From the NCBI GenBank assembly GCA_023053575.1, contig JAKZAP010000181.1:1-64000 (forward strand): 64,000 nt of DNA, in the 5' to 3' direction. Positions 24,480 through 35,289 of this stretch are shown here, in pieces. The DNA is from Branchinecta lynchi (Eukaryota; Arthropoda; Branchiopoda; Anostraca; Branchinectidae). The position numbers and the translations under genes were made by a program. The number at the start of each line of letters is the position of its first letter. Position 1 is the first letter of the stretch. The notes under the pieces were generated by a model. It was not told where the DNA came from and searched no databases. It worked only from the letters and a program-made list of their open reading frames with translations.

Positions 24480-25830
24480 ATTGTAATTTCTGTCCGTCAG
24501 TCGGTCTGTCGGTCCCGGTTTTGCTAGTTCGGGCACTTCCAGAAAAGCTAGGACGATGAAACTTGGCAGGCATATCAGGAACTGGACCAGATAAAATTAG
24601 AAATTGTCGCTTCCTCGATCCGACCATCTGGAGGGGAGTGGAGGGAGGGGGAATCCGGAAAAAATAGGAAAAATTATATATTTTTAGCTTACGAACGGGT
24701 GATCGGATCTTAATGAAACTTGATATATGGAAGGACTTCGTGTCTCAGACCCTCCATTTTAAATCCAGACCGGATCCGGTGATACTGGGGGGAGTTGGAG
24801 GGGGAAACCGGAAATCTTGGAAAACACTTAGAGTGGAGGGATCCGGATAAAACTTGGTGGAAAGTACAAGCTAAAGTCCTAGATACGTGACTGATATAAC
24901 CGGAACGGATCCGCTCACTTTGGGGGAGATGGGGGGGGGGAGAAGTCCGAATTTGTAGTGATCCCGCGAGTTCCATGCTTCCTGCTGTGCTGGGACAATG
25001 GAAATTGACAGGCATGTCTGGGACCCGACCAGATTAAATAGGAAATCGTCAATTCCCCGATTCGACAATCTGGGGGGGGGGAGTGGAGGGAGGGTGAAGC
25101 CAAAATTTGAGGTATTTTTAGCTTGCGAACGGGAGATCGGATCTTGATGAAAATTGATATTTAGGATGAACTCGTGTCTCAGACATCTCACTTTGAATCC
25201 GGGCCGGATCCGATGACACTGGGGGGAGTTGAAGGAGGGAACCGGAAATTTTGGGAAACGCTTAACGTGGAGGGATCGGGATGAAACTTGGTGGGAAAAA
25301 CAAGCACAGGTCCTAGACACGTCATTGACATAACCGGACCGGATCAGGGCACTGTGGGGGAGTTGGGGTGGGGGTCCGGATTTCTAGCGATCCCGCGAGT
25401 TCGGCATACTTCCTGATGTCCTAGGGCGATGAAACTTGGCAGGTATGTCAGGGATCCGAACATATTGACTTGAGAACAGCCGTTTCCCCGACCCGACCAT
25501 CGTGGGGGGAGTGGGGGGATGGGGAGTCCGGAATCTAGTGGCGTGCATATCGCCTCGGACGTTCAGTGTCACGTCTGGGTCGGGTCCGATACCTGTGAGG
25601 ATGGGGGGAACAGGGAATTAAGAGATTGGGCCCGGACCGGCTCCGACAACCTTGGTGGGAGGGGGGGGGGGGTACCGGAACTTTCCAAAAATGCTCAGAT
25701 TCGAGTGAAACTTGATAGATGGTATAAGAGAAGATGCTTTAGGTGGTCGAATTTTTTTATTCCGAACCAGATTCGGCCACGGTAGGTGGAGATAGAGTGA
25801 GTACCGGAAATCGTGTAGCACGTCTAAGGA
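24480..25830 (+). repeat. ~435-bp tandem repeat, about three diverged copies
   Basis: GATGAAACTTGGCAGG-type segments recur near 24556, 24996 and 25427, and CGAACGGGTGATCGGATCTT near 24694 and 25126, giving a period of about 431-440 bp. Units are G-rich with GGGGGGAGT runs and repeated CCGGA words. Minus-strand frames of 60 to 149 codons here follow the repeat period and are proline and serine rich by composition; I do not call them genes. Confidence 0.75.
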
Positions 25831-26199
25831 TCAAACAAATGGATTTATTGGGATGAAAGTTTGAACAGTCATGTGCATTTGCTACAGACAATCGAGACGA
25901 TGCCGGAACTGCTCAGAAATGAGTGAAACTAAATATCCTATTTCTATTTCCGAACCCCATTTTTGGATGTCGGTTGACGTTCTCATCTACTTTCTTGTAC
26001 AGCCTACTCGTACAAGTGCCATATGAGCTCGTAGCTCTTGTCTCTGATGATTAGCCTGTCCAAGACTGGATCTGGCGAAGACAAAACGCGATTGTCTGAA
26101 TCTAATTTTAGATTTTTGAGATCCCATCGACACCTTTGGTCTTGTTTTTGTACTCGGTCACTAGGGCTACATGCCCTTCGTTGTTTTTCTTGAAGGGTG

Positions 26200-28130
26200 A
26201 TAAATATATTGATTAATTGTTCTAATCCATGGCCAAGGCAAGAAAAGATGTAGGTATTGAACATTTCCATCCTAAATAGCAACGACTTTCGAATAAGAAA
26301 GGTCATAAAAGTGAAAGAAGGCATTAACTCGATCCAAAATAGCAACTGCTTCTAAGCAAGAAAGGTAATCAAAACTAAAGAAGGCATTATAGATTTTAAG
26401 CGAACCTGGACACGTCAAAACGGATCATATAAATCCACATTTTGTTCTAATCCATGGCCAAGGCAAGAAAAGATTTCAGTATCGAAAATAAATAGCAGCT
26501 AGCTTCGAACAAGGAAGGTTATACAAATTTAAGAAGGCAGTACAAATGTGTCTGCCGATGAAGCGAACCTGGCCACATCAAAGCGACTCATATAAATCCA
26601 TATTCTGTTTTAATGAATGGCCAAGGCAAGAAAAGATTTCAATATTGAATATTTCCATCTTAAATAGCAACTACATTAGAACAAGAAAGGTCATAAAAAT
26701 GAAAGAAGACACTCATGTAAGGAGGACGAACTTTCTAACTGCTATCCGTAACATATTAAATACTTTCATCCAAAATAGCAACTACCTATGAGCAAGAAAG
26801 GTAATAAAAATTAAAGAAGGACTGAAAGTTGTGTGCGGATCAGAGCAAAATAACGCTAGGGAGTAGCGCCAAGACCTATGCTTTATAAAAACGGGCCATT
26901 CTCGTAACGCCACCAACTACACTAACGACATTTAAAGCGAGACAAACTTGCGGGTTAAGAAATTTCTAGTAAATAGATGTTCCTTCAGCCCAAGCTGACT
27001 GTGAATCATATTTGACGGTGCAAAACGGATAAGTCAGCTACATTTTCTAGTAAGCAAAGGTGCGGTCTCCACACACCGAGAAAAAGTTGACATAATTTTT
27101 TTGCAATGTAATGAGAACGAATTTTGTAACTGATGACCGTAAGAAATTAAATACTCTCATCCAAATAGCAACTGCCTCTGAGCAAGAAAGGGAGTAAAAA
27201 TGAAACAAGAGACTGAAAATTTGTAAGTAAATAACACTAGGGAGCAGCGCCAAGACCTATGCTTTCCATGCTTTGCAAATGGTCCATACTTATAGCGCCG
27301 CCCACTATGCTTGCAGCACTTGAAGTGAGACAAACATGCGGGTTAAAAAATTTCTAGTAAAGCAAAGGTGCGGTCTGCACACACCGAGGAAACAACTGAG
27401 GCTACAACATCATTTTTTTGCAATGTTCAGAATATGAAGTTATCGGAGCCAGCGTTAGTGAAAACTAAGTAAGTTTCAGTAGGGACATTCTCTACCGTTA
27501 GGGGTGGTGGTATCGCTGCTATTCGAGTATCTTTCGATTTTGTCAAGTCTTGCTGCTACTCCCTAGTGTTATTTTCGCAAACGGGCCATAGTCGTTAGCG
27601 CCGCCCACTACACTTACGGCATTTAAAGCGAGACAAACTTGCGGGTTAAGAAATTTATGCAAAGGTCTGTAAACACCAAGGAAACAATGGAAGCTGTATC
27701 ATTTTTGCAATGTTGCAAAAAGTTTTAGTAGGGACGTTCTCTACCACAAAGGCTGCTAGTATCGCTGCTATTTGAATGTGTGTCAATTTGGTCAAGTCTT
27801 GGTGGTACTTCCTAGTGTTATTTTGCTCTGGTGTGAATGAAAAAAAATTTAAACATCAAAACAAATCACATCTCTAGCTTATGCTTCTCACAAACAGATC
27901 CACTGTTCTGGTCAAGGATCAGGGCAAGAAACATTTCAGGTACTGAATATTCCATCTTAAGTAGCAACTAGTAACGAGCAAGAAAGGCAATACGAATAAA
28001 AGCCATTCAAATGTTTGCAGGGAGGACGCATTTGTAAACTGATATCCAAAATGTTGAACATATTCCCATCCTAAACAGCAACTACTTTCAAGCAAGAAAG
28101 ATAATACAAAATTAAACTCTTACATTAACT
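26200..28130 (+). repeat. Interspersed imperfect repeats within the TTAA element
   Basis: Two motifs alternate. One is CATGGCCAAGGCAAGAAA with AAATAGCAACTAC and AGCAAGAAAGGTAAT (near 26228, 26451, 26617 and, diverged, 27915). The other is GAGCGCCAAGACCTATGCTT or GGGCCAT ... GCGCCGCCCACTA with AAAGCGAGACAAACTTGCGG (near 26860, 27245 and 27590). Spacing is irregular (170-400 bp). No coding capacity is recognised. Confidence 0.65.
26974..27048 (+). repeat. Copy of a dispersed foldback end
   Basis: TTCCTTCAGCCC ... CTGACTGTGAATCATATTTG ... GTGCAAAACGGATAAG matches, inverted and with few differences, the sequence at about 33076-33141 inside the 1.66-kb element. The two insertions therefore share a smaller mobile repeat. 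Confidence 0.65.
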
Positions 28131-28589
28131 ACAGGCAAAATATTTACAGCCACCAGTTACTTGGATGCAGTAAGGTTTCTATTGATGTCATGGGTCCTTT
28201 GGATAGAAAACCATTGAAGCCCTTGTAAGTTACGTTTTGAGTTAAAAACTTACCTAATGTGATTGTCTTCTAAGCCATGCTGATTCCTGTAACTGTTATG
28301 ATGACAGAGTCTCTATAGATGCAGAAAGTTCCATGGGTACATACGTCTGTGTCCTTTGCTTTATGGATGGTACTGACTATGGGTTGATCTCGGCTGACCG
28401 TATTCTAAATTTCAGAAGGCTTGACTGCACTTCAATCTAAAAGAGAAACCATTATCAATGATTGAATTTGCTCGTCAATTATTTAGTTATCAGAATTACC
28501 CCACAATTTAATTGTGACCTCACCAAGAAGTATGACAAGATAGTTTCTTAGAAGTCCCTGACCCCATGACCCCATGTGACTAGTTCCTA

Positions 28590-28735
28590 TGGTCGGACCG
28601 TGGTATCTGAATATCTGATACCACAATAACTGGCCAGATACCAAAATAACTGCGAAAACGACTTTAGACTGTGGTATCACATACCATGGTATCACATACC
28701 ATACTTCAGGAATAAGTATATGGTATCTGAGCCTT
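28590..28735. repeat. GGTATC/GATACC palindromic cluster
   Basis: Multiple copies of GGTATC and GATACC in both orientations occur here. They include two tandem copies of TGGTATCACATACCA (28672-28701) and an outer pair, GTGGTATCTGAATATCTGATACCAC-like, near 28609. It looks like a small foldback or MITE relic, without clean termini. Confidence 0.5.
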
Positions 28736-28739
28736 TAAA

Positions 28740-29350
28740 ACCCAGTTCCATCACAAAGTTTGTAGTCAGAGCTTTTAATAAGCTGTTTATTTCTGGGTCT
28801 TCAACCGACTCTGTTTGCTGGTTGCTTAACCTGCCGAGGACTGAGGTGGGAGCTCCTTCTGACAGACCTAGGTTCTTGGCGGGGCGCGAAAATCAAAATC
28901 ATCATTGGAGAGATGTTGCTGGCAACAGGAAGATGCCAGATGCCTTTTTTTCTTATTATTTTGTAGAACTCATTCAAACTGACCAATGAGATCAATAAAC
29001 ACTCAATAGCGACAAATAGGTCGGTTGACCCACTTACAGAGAAAAGTAACAAATATGCAGCTAGCGTAAATTTTAAGTTTCTAAGTTGAGAGATGCCACT
29101 TTTAAGGTAATTCAAAGATTTTTGTTGGACAACTAGTCCTGAGGCCCTACTTCTCCCAGCAACCCCTGAAGCATTTCCCTGGGAAAAATTTTGGCAGACT
29201 TTGATCGCTCACATTTTCAGGACAAAAATTACCTGCAAAAACAGTTTGGCTTACCAGATCTCGCGAGAATCCTCTGCTCCATGGGATGAAACTGAAACTT
29301 CCTTCACAGCAGCGTCACAGAGAAGTAACCATGGTCACTCAAGTGGCATG
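28740..29350. other. No recognised feature
   Basis: Frames on both strands of 60 to 104 codons overlap one another and show no conserved motif. It may be decayed transposase coding sequence downstream of the THAP remains on the minus strand, but I cannot show that. Confidence 0.35.
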
Positions 29351-29359
29351 ACGCTGAGA

Positions 29360-29809
29360 GGCACTCATAGGTTGTTGAATTGAACGAAGCACTTGGGCAA
29401 GGGTGTCCTGACTGTCCTGGGCCTGATCTATTACCAGTCTATTACAGCAGGAGTTACACCAAGAGTTGACACATGTCTATCTGGAGGAGCAACTGACACT
29501 GAATTTGAAACTGGATGCCTGAGAACCTGATGAATTGAGCATGGTTGGCACTGCATGCTCAGCAAGTCTCTTAATACTGTCCTCCTGTATAATCCTGACA
29601 GGAACTCAGAAAATCAGGTTCAAAGGAATGTTCACACACAAATCTGAAGCCTCCAGTTGTTGGGAGACAAATCTGGTGTTTGCTCTTGACAAAATTTTCC
29701 CAAGCACTGTACTTAGGAAATTTATTCTCCTCATTACTTGGCAAAGAAAAGAAAGCTATTCCAACAGTGGGCTTACAACCAGGGTAGCAACACATCTGGT
29801 CTTGGACAT
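29360..29809 (-). pseudogene. THAP-type zinc-finger transposase N-terminus (broken)
   Basis: Reading left from an ATG at 29809, a THAP domain is recognisable over ~90 codons to about 29540. It has the first cysteine pair in CCYPGC, then GIAFFSLP, the conserved tryptophan in YSAWENFVKSKHQ, FVCEHSFEPDF as the C/H block, and finally AVPT (codons at 29543-29554), the usual end of the domain. Known role: THAP fingers bind DNA, and Kolobok and P-type transposases use them to recognise their own ends. It is broken: a single-base loss just after MSKTR relative to the partial copy upstream, and a further frame change between PDFLSSC and the AVPT segment. Decayed coding-like stretches continue to about 29360 (QDTLAQVLRSIQQ). 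The C-x-H spacing is one residue short of the usual C-x2-H. Confidence 0.7.
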
Positions 29810-29879
29810 TTCCATTTCACTCAGTTCAGCTGTCTTTTTGTGTGTGTTGTTTAATGGAGCTTCCAGAATTTCTTCTCTA

Positions 29880-29971
29880 TGCTCCCTATTCTCACTACTT
29901 GGCCAAGAAAAGAAAGCTATTCCAACAGTGGGCGTACAACCATTGTAGCAACACACTCTGGTCTTGGACAT
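29880..29971 (-). pseudogene. Partial duplicate of the THAP N-terminus
   Basis: A tandem duplication of roughly 160-180 bp places a second start here: MSKTRVCCYNGCTPTVGIAF, then FSWP, after which similarity to the first copy stops. The segment between the copies is also duplicated (29796-29880 against 29955-30070). This copy keeps the reading frame across the first cysteine pair that the longer copy has lost, but it lacks the rest of the domain. Confidence 0.65.
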
Positions 29972-30299
29972 TTCCTTTTCACTCAGTTCTGCTGTCTTTT
30001 TTTGTTAGTGTTTTGTTTGGAATTCCGTCACAATTTAGTCAACACCTCCAGAATTTCTTCTATGGGTCTATTTTGTAAACAGTGTTGATGTTGTGTTACG
30101 AGTTTTACAGTCGGTGCCATTCCCGCAAGACTACAGCATCAACATGACGGAACGAATGAGGGGTCTCATCAAAGGAGCCAATGGAATTAGACTTTATGAG
30201 TTATCTCTGCTTGGAGTTGACCCACTAGAATGCTTCTTACGTCAAAAAATTCAAAAAAAAATCAGGTATCAAACTCAGTCACCCGGAACCCTTATTTTT

Positions 30300-30317
30300 T
30301 AATTCTGGAGTTCACCT
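30300..30317 (-). repeat. Right terminal inverted repeat
   Basis: TAATTCTGGAGTTCACCT is followed by TTAA (30318-30321) and then the interrupted satellite unit AGCACCCCAATCAGG. Confidence 0.9.
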
Positions 30318-30836
30318 TTAAAGCACCCCAATCAGGCATCCTTTGCGTGAACAATCGTGCGTAGCTGGGCGATGGACTGAAGAAAATCTTAAAATATAAC
30401 TTTTTAAAATAAAGAAAGTATGATTAGATAGAGTGCGAAAAACTAGATCGAATGGTGTGTTTCTTGTGAAGGTCCAAGGCATTCTTGGATACTTTTGAAA
30501 GCGTTGAAGCTGGAAAAAAGCAGGTATTTTCTTAAAGCACTCCACACAGGAGTATCCTTAAAGCACCTCACAAAGGTATCTCCTTAAAGAACACAACTCC
30601 TCCTCAAAGCACTCCACACAGGTGTCTCATTAAATGCTAAATGCTCTTATTAAATAGGAATGCCTTGGATCTTCACAAGAAACACACCATTCGATCTAGT
30701 TTTTCGCACTCTATCTAATCATACTTTACATATTTTAAAAAGTTAAAGTTTAAGATTTTCTTCAGTCCATCCCCCAGCTACGCACGAATGTTCACGCGAA
30801 GGATGTTCACGCGAATGTTCACGCGAAGGATAACTG
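30318..30836. repeat. Remainder of the interrupted type D unit
   Basis: Continues the unit begun at 19319, with the ~500-bp hairpin (30322-30853) intact. A small private triplication of GTTCACGCGAA occurs near 30790-30830. Confidence 0.85.
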
Positions 30837-32296
30837 ATTGGGGTGCTTTAAGGAGACCGGGGAGAATTTGCTATTGGTGAAACATGTCGTGTGGAGTGCT
30901 TTAGAATGAATCCTGTGTGGAGTGCTTGAAGGAAATACTTGTGTGGAGTGCTTTAAGGAAATACCTGCGAGGAGTGCTTTAAGGAAATGACTGCGTGGAG
31001 TGCTTTAAGGAGGGCTTGAGTTCTTTAAGGAGATACCTGTGTGAGGAGCTTTAGTCAATGATTAAATAATAATCTAATTATAACTGAAACAGTCGAGTTG
31101 TAACTGATCTTTGCGGAATATCACCTAAAAACAAAAATAATGATATTTTCTCTTTAAACTCAACTGTTAGATTGTTAGCTTAACAACTCAACTGTTGAGT
31201 TCCAACTCAACCTTTGAGTAAAGATGTGCGGTTTAAAGAGTTTAGGAGCTGTCAAGTATTAAATCAACAGTCTAATTATAACTGAAACAGTCGAGTTGTA
31301 ACTAATTTTTGCGGAATATGACATAAAAAGAAAAATAAGAATATTTTCTCTTTAAACTCAACTGTTAGGTTGTTAGCTTAACAACTCAACTGTTGAGTTC
31401 CAACTCAACCTTTGAGTAAAGATGTGCGGTTTAAAGAGTTAAGGAGCTGTCAAGTATTAAATCAACAGTCTAATTATAACTGAAACAGTCGAGTTGTAAC
31501 TAATTTTTGCGGAATATGACATAAAAAGAAAAATAAGAATATTTTCTCTTTAAACTCAACTGTTAGGTTGTTAGCTTAACAACTCAACTGTTGAGTTCCA
31601 ACTCAACCTTTGAGTAAAGATGTGCGGTTTAAAGAGTTTAGGAGCTGTCAAGTATTAAATCAACAGTCTAATTATAACTGAAACAGTCGAGTTGTAACTA
31701 ATTTTTGCGGAATATGACATAAAAAGAAAAATAAGAATATTTTCTCTTTAAACTCAACTGTTAGGTTGTTAGCCTAACAACTCAACTGTTGAGTTCTAAC
31801 TCAACCTTTGAGTAAAGATGTGTATTTTATCTCCTTAATAACCAACTCTCCCCTATCTCCTTAAAGCACCCCAATCAGGCATCCTTTGCGTGAACATTCG
31901 TGCGTAGCTGGGGGATGGACTGAAGAAAATCTTAAATTTTAACTTTTTAAAATAAAGAAAGTATGATTAGATGGTGTGCTTCTTGTGAAGGTCCGAGGCA
32001 TTCTTGGATACTTTTTAAAGCGCTGAACTTTGAAAAAACGCAGGTATTTCCTTAAAGCACTCCACACAGGAGTATCATTAAAGCCCTCACACAGATATCT
32101 CCTTAAATAACACAACACCTCCTTAAAGCACTCCACGCAGTCATTCCATTAAAGCACTCCTCGCAGTCATTTCCTTAAAGCACTCAACAGAGTTATCTCC
32201 TTAAAGCACTCAACACAGGTATCTCATTACAGCACTCCAAATAGGAATTTCCTTAGAGCTCTCCAAACAAGTACCTCCTTAAAGCACTCCACACTG
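30837..32296. repeat. Satellite block A3, left part
   Basis: Matches the beginning of A1 and A2 (ATTGGGGTGCTTTAAGGAGA onward) with more type B units (31050-31850). It is interrupted at 32296 within CACTCCACACTG by the 1.66-kb element. Confidence 0.85.
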
Positions 32297-33956
32297 CCCG
32301 TACGGAAAATCTCCACATCGAACGCCACTTTACACCTCGAATCGAGGACGAAACGGTATTTTCGGTGGCGAAATGCGGGCGGAAGTATAGCGAGGACGAA
32401 TATTGATAGCGAATTATACTTCGACCCACATTTTCGCTGCGAATATGAAGGCGAAGGAGAGGGAGATCTCGCGTTCGCTATCGTGTTTAGTAAAGGTCGA
32501 AGGCGGATTTCCCTTCGACCTTAGTTTTCGCTGCGAAAAAGATGGCGAAAGACAGGGCGAGTCTACCTCCGCCTCATATTTGGCGAAGGGCGAGGGTGTA
32601 TTCAACTTCGGCCTTGTTTTCGCTGCGAAGATGGTAGCGCAATATCAGGGAGATTTCATGTCCACCTCGTTTTTGGTGAAGTGCGACGGCGACCTTATAG
32701 TTTCACTGCGAAGTTGCCATCAGGAGATGGTGAAAGACTTTCCTTTTATACTTCGACGAGTTAGAGTTCCACTGGCAAGGTAATTGACGGATGCAGAGGC
32801 AGAGGCAGAGGCAGTTGCATTTGGTGATCAATAAGAAAGAATATTTGACTGTGCAAAACGGATAAATCAGTTACATTTTATTAGAGCTATATTTCCTTCT
32901 TGGCAAGCGTCCCCTTCAGGGTTAAGCCGCACAAGCTGGAAACTGACCAGTCATTTTCTAGCTCATTTTTCATAATTTTCCATTTCCCAGGAAGTCCATT
33001 TTCCAACTTGAGCGGCTTGAGCCTGAAGAGGACCCTTGCCTAGAAGGGCCGAACTATAGCTCTAATAATATATATCAGACTTATTCGTTTTGCACCGTCA
33101 AATATGATTCGCAGTCAGCTCGGGCTGAAGGAATATCTATCATGAGAGAGAAACTACTTTCGAGCTTTACGTTTGCCAGAAACCTAGGAGCAAAGAGCAA
33201 TCCAGTCCGATTTTACGCATCACTATATTAATCAAATCCAATCTACCCAGTATATGGTACCTTATTCCCTAATTGCTTATTTGGAGACAGGAATAAAACT
33301 ATTAATTGTAAGAGCCACGGAAATGCTTTAATTTAAGCCTTGCCGTCTATAGTTTTGAAAATATTACTGTACTGGGAAGTTCAAAAAATTTCAGAAGCAG
33401 CTTCCGAGTTTGAACCTTGTTCGGTGGTGCAAAAGCATCACCCAACAAATTTCGATAGTTACTTGTACTAAATCGATCATTTGGCGAAACTAGTTTTGTC
33501 TTCTATATTGAGTATAATTTTGAACCCATCGTTAATACTGAATTTTTGACACAGTTCTGTAAGAATTCACTGATCAATGGATACGAATTTTTGTTACTTG
33601 AAAAGAGCGTTGCGCTTCCAACATTCTTTGGTTTCGACCTCGTGATGCTTACTGAGAAAACATGGTCTTTTTGTATCAAATGTACGAGGTCGAGGTGGAT
33701 TCGCTACCAAACCAAATGAGGCGAGAGAGAAAACGAGGTAGTTTCTGTTTCAAATGTACGAGGTCGTTTTGATCCAAATTTGAGGTGAAAAACGAGAGCG
33801 AAAACGGCCTAGTTTGTGTTTCAAATGTACGAGGTCGTTTTGACCCAGATTTGAGGTGGAAACGAGAGCGAATAGGCAGCGAAAACGACCTAGTTTGTGT
33901 TTCAAACGTACGAGGCCGTTCTGACCTAGATTCGAGGTGTAGATTTTCCGTACGGG
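32297..33956. mobile_element. 1.66-kb TIR element with TG duplication
   Basis: The left end CCCGTACGGAAAATCTCCAC and the right end, whose reverse complement begins CCCGTACGGAAAATCTACAC, match for 16 bases and continue with mismatches to about 24. TG is present on both sides (32295-32296 and 33957-33958) but only once in the empty sites near 1254 and 9814. The left subterminal region has three TTCGCTGCGAA palindromes (32433, 32527, 32619; ~93-bp spacing). The right has ~75-bp repeats containing TGTACGAGGTCG. A foldback lies inside. The 126-codon frame at 32403-32783 runs through the tandem repeats and has no known domain. Probably a non-autonomous DNA transposon; family undetermined. Confidence 0.75.
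32841..33105. repeat. Nested foldback (~100-bp arms)
   Basis: The left arm (32841-32942; ATATTTGACTGTGCAAAACG ... TTAGAGCTATATTTCC) is the imperfect reverse complement of the right arm (33002-33105; GAACTATAGCTCTAAT ... TTTTGCACCGTCAAATAT). The loop is ~60 bp. The outer motif also occurs at 26974-27048 in the TTAA element, so this is an independently dispersed repeat. Confidence 0.7.
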
Positions 33957-35260
33957 TGGTTTCACCTTATAAAGCGTTGAAGTTGGAAAAACTCAGGTAT
34001 TTCCTTAAAGCACTCTACACAGGTATCTCCTTAACACAGGTATCTCCTTAAGGCATTCCACATAATTATCTCCTTAAAACACTACACAAATTCAATGTTC
34101 CACAAAGCTTACTCCTTAAAGCACCCCAATCAGGCATTCTGTAAGCAGAAAATTATGTGTGAGGTGCTTTAAGGATACACCTGTGTGGAGTGTGTGGAGT
34201 GCTTTAACGAGATACCTGTGTGAAGAGCTTTAAGGAAATTCCTGTTTGGAGTGCTGTAAGGAGATACCTGTGTTGAGTGCTTTAAAGAGATAACTGTGTG
34301 GAGTGCTTTAAGGAATTGCCTGCGAGGAGTGCTTTAATGAAATGACTGCGTGGAGTGCTTTAAGGAGGAGTTGTGTTAATTAAGGAGATACCTGTGTGAG
34401 GTGCTTTAAGGATACTCCTGTGTGGAGTGCTTTAACGAAATTCTGTGTTTTTCCAACTTCAACGCTTTTAAAAGTACCCAAGAATGCCTTGGATCTTCAC
34501 AAGAAACACACCATTCGATCTATTTTTTTCCCTATATCTAATCATATCTTCTTTATTTTGAAAAATTAAAGTTTAAGATTTTCTTCAGTTAATCCCCCAG
34601 CTACGCTCATGCTCAAGAAAAAGTTTCCTGGTTTGAGTGCTTTAAGGAGATAGTTTTGTGGTTTATTTAATGAGATACTTTAGAGTGAAACCTGTGTGGA
34701 GTGCTTTAAGGAAATACCTGCGTGGAGTAATTTAAGGAAATACCTGCGAGTATTGCTTTAAGGAGATGCCTGCGTGGAGTGCTTTAAGGAGGAGTTGAGT
34801 TCCTTAAGGAGATACCAGTGTGAGTTGCAATAAGAAGAACACTCGAGAATTGGATCGTTACCAATATATTTTTCCAACAGCAAACTTTAATAGAAAATTA
34901 AGCTTAAAATTGCGCATCGAATGAGATATCCCCGAACAACATTCGATACTTGGATCGCTAGATAGCAAAATGGCGACAAATTCAAGAAATTATTTAAATT
35001 TTAATTGGGAGTAATGCAGCAAATTCAAAATTTGTTTGCGGATTACCTTGGAACTTTAATAGAAGATTAGGCTTAAAATTGCGCATCAAATGAGATATTG
35101 CCGAATAACATTGGATACTTGGATCCCTAGATAAATGTATTTCTCCCAGCAAAATTGCGAAAAATTCAAGAAATTATTTAAATTTTCGTTGCGAGTAATG
35201 CAGCAATTCAAAATTTGGTTGCGGATTACCTTGGAACTTTAGTAGAAGATTAGAAACAGT
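33957..35260. repeat. Satellite block A3, right part
   Basis: Continues A3 from GGTTTCACC. It has inverted and direct ~26-bp minisatellite runs, inverted arms around 34440-34600, and type C units at 34890-35260. It corresponds to about 1257-2340 of A1. Confidence 0.85.
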
Positions 35261-35289
35261 CTAGAAGATGAGTCTAGAAGATGTCTAGA

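Larger units (their letters stand above)
20149..30317 (-). mobile_element. 10.17-kb TTAA-flanked TIR element with THAP remains (Kolobok-like)
   Basis: The satellite CTCCTTAAAGCACCCC is split here. The left edge is CTCC-TTAA then AGGGGAACTCCAGAATTA (20149-20166); the right edge is TAATTCTGGAGTTCACCT (30300-30317) then TTAA-AGCACCCC. The ends are inverted repeats matching at 17 of 18 positions, and TTAA is duplicated. Uninterrupted versions of the site exist in neighbouring units (for example 18827-18833). Near the right end, on the minus strand, lies a THAP-type zinc finger broken by frameshifts. Known families: piggyBac and Kolobok transposons duplicate TTAA, and Kolobok transposases carry THAP domains, so Kolobok is the best fit. 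I could not recognise a catalytic DDE domain; the rest is tandem repeats and unassigned sequence, so the copy is decayed or non-autonomous. Confidence 0.8.

Noticed and set aside
24710..25320. Overlapping minus-strand frames of 101 and 149 codons
   Set aside because: They follow the ~435-bp tandem repeat, and the peptides contain the same repeated blocks; no motif is recognisable.
30093..30302. 69-codon plus-strand frame at the right end of the TTAA element
   Set aside because: It runs into the terminal inverted repeat and is opposite to the THAP remains. One stretch looks protein-like, but no family could be named.
32403..32783. 126-codon frame inside the 1.66-kb element as a transposase
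   Set aside because: The peptide is a translation of ~93-bp tandem repeats containing TTCGCTGCGAA and lacks any DDE-like motif.
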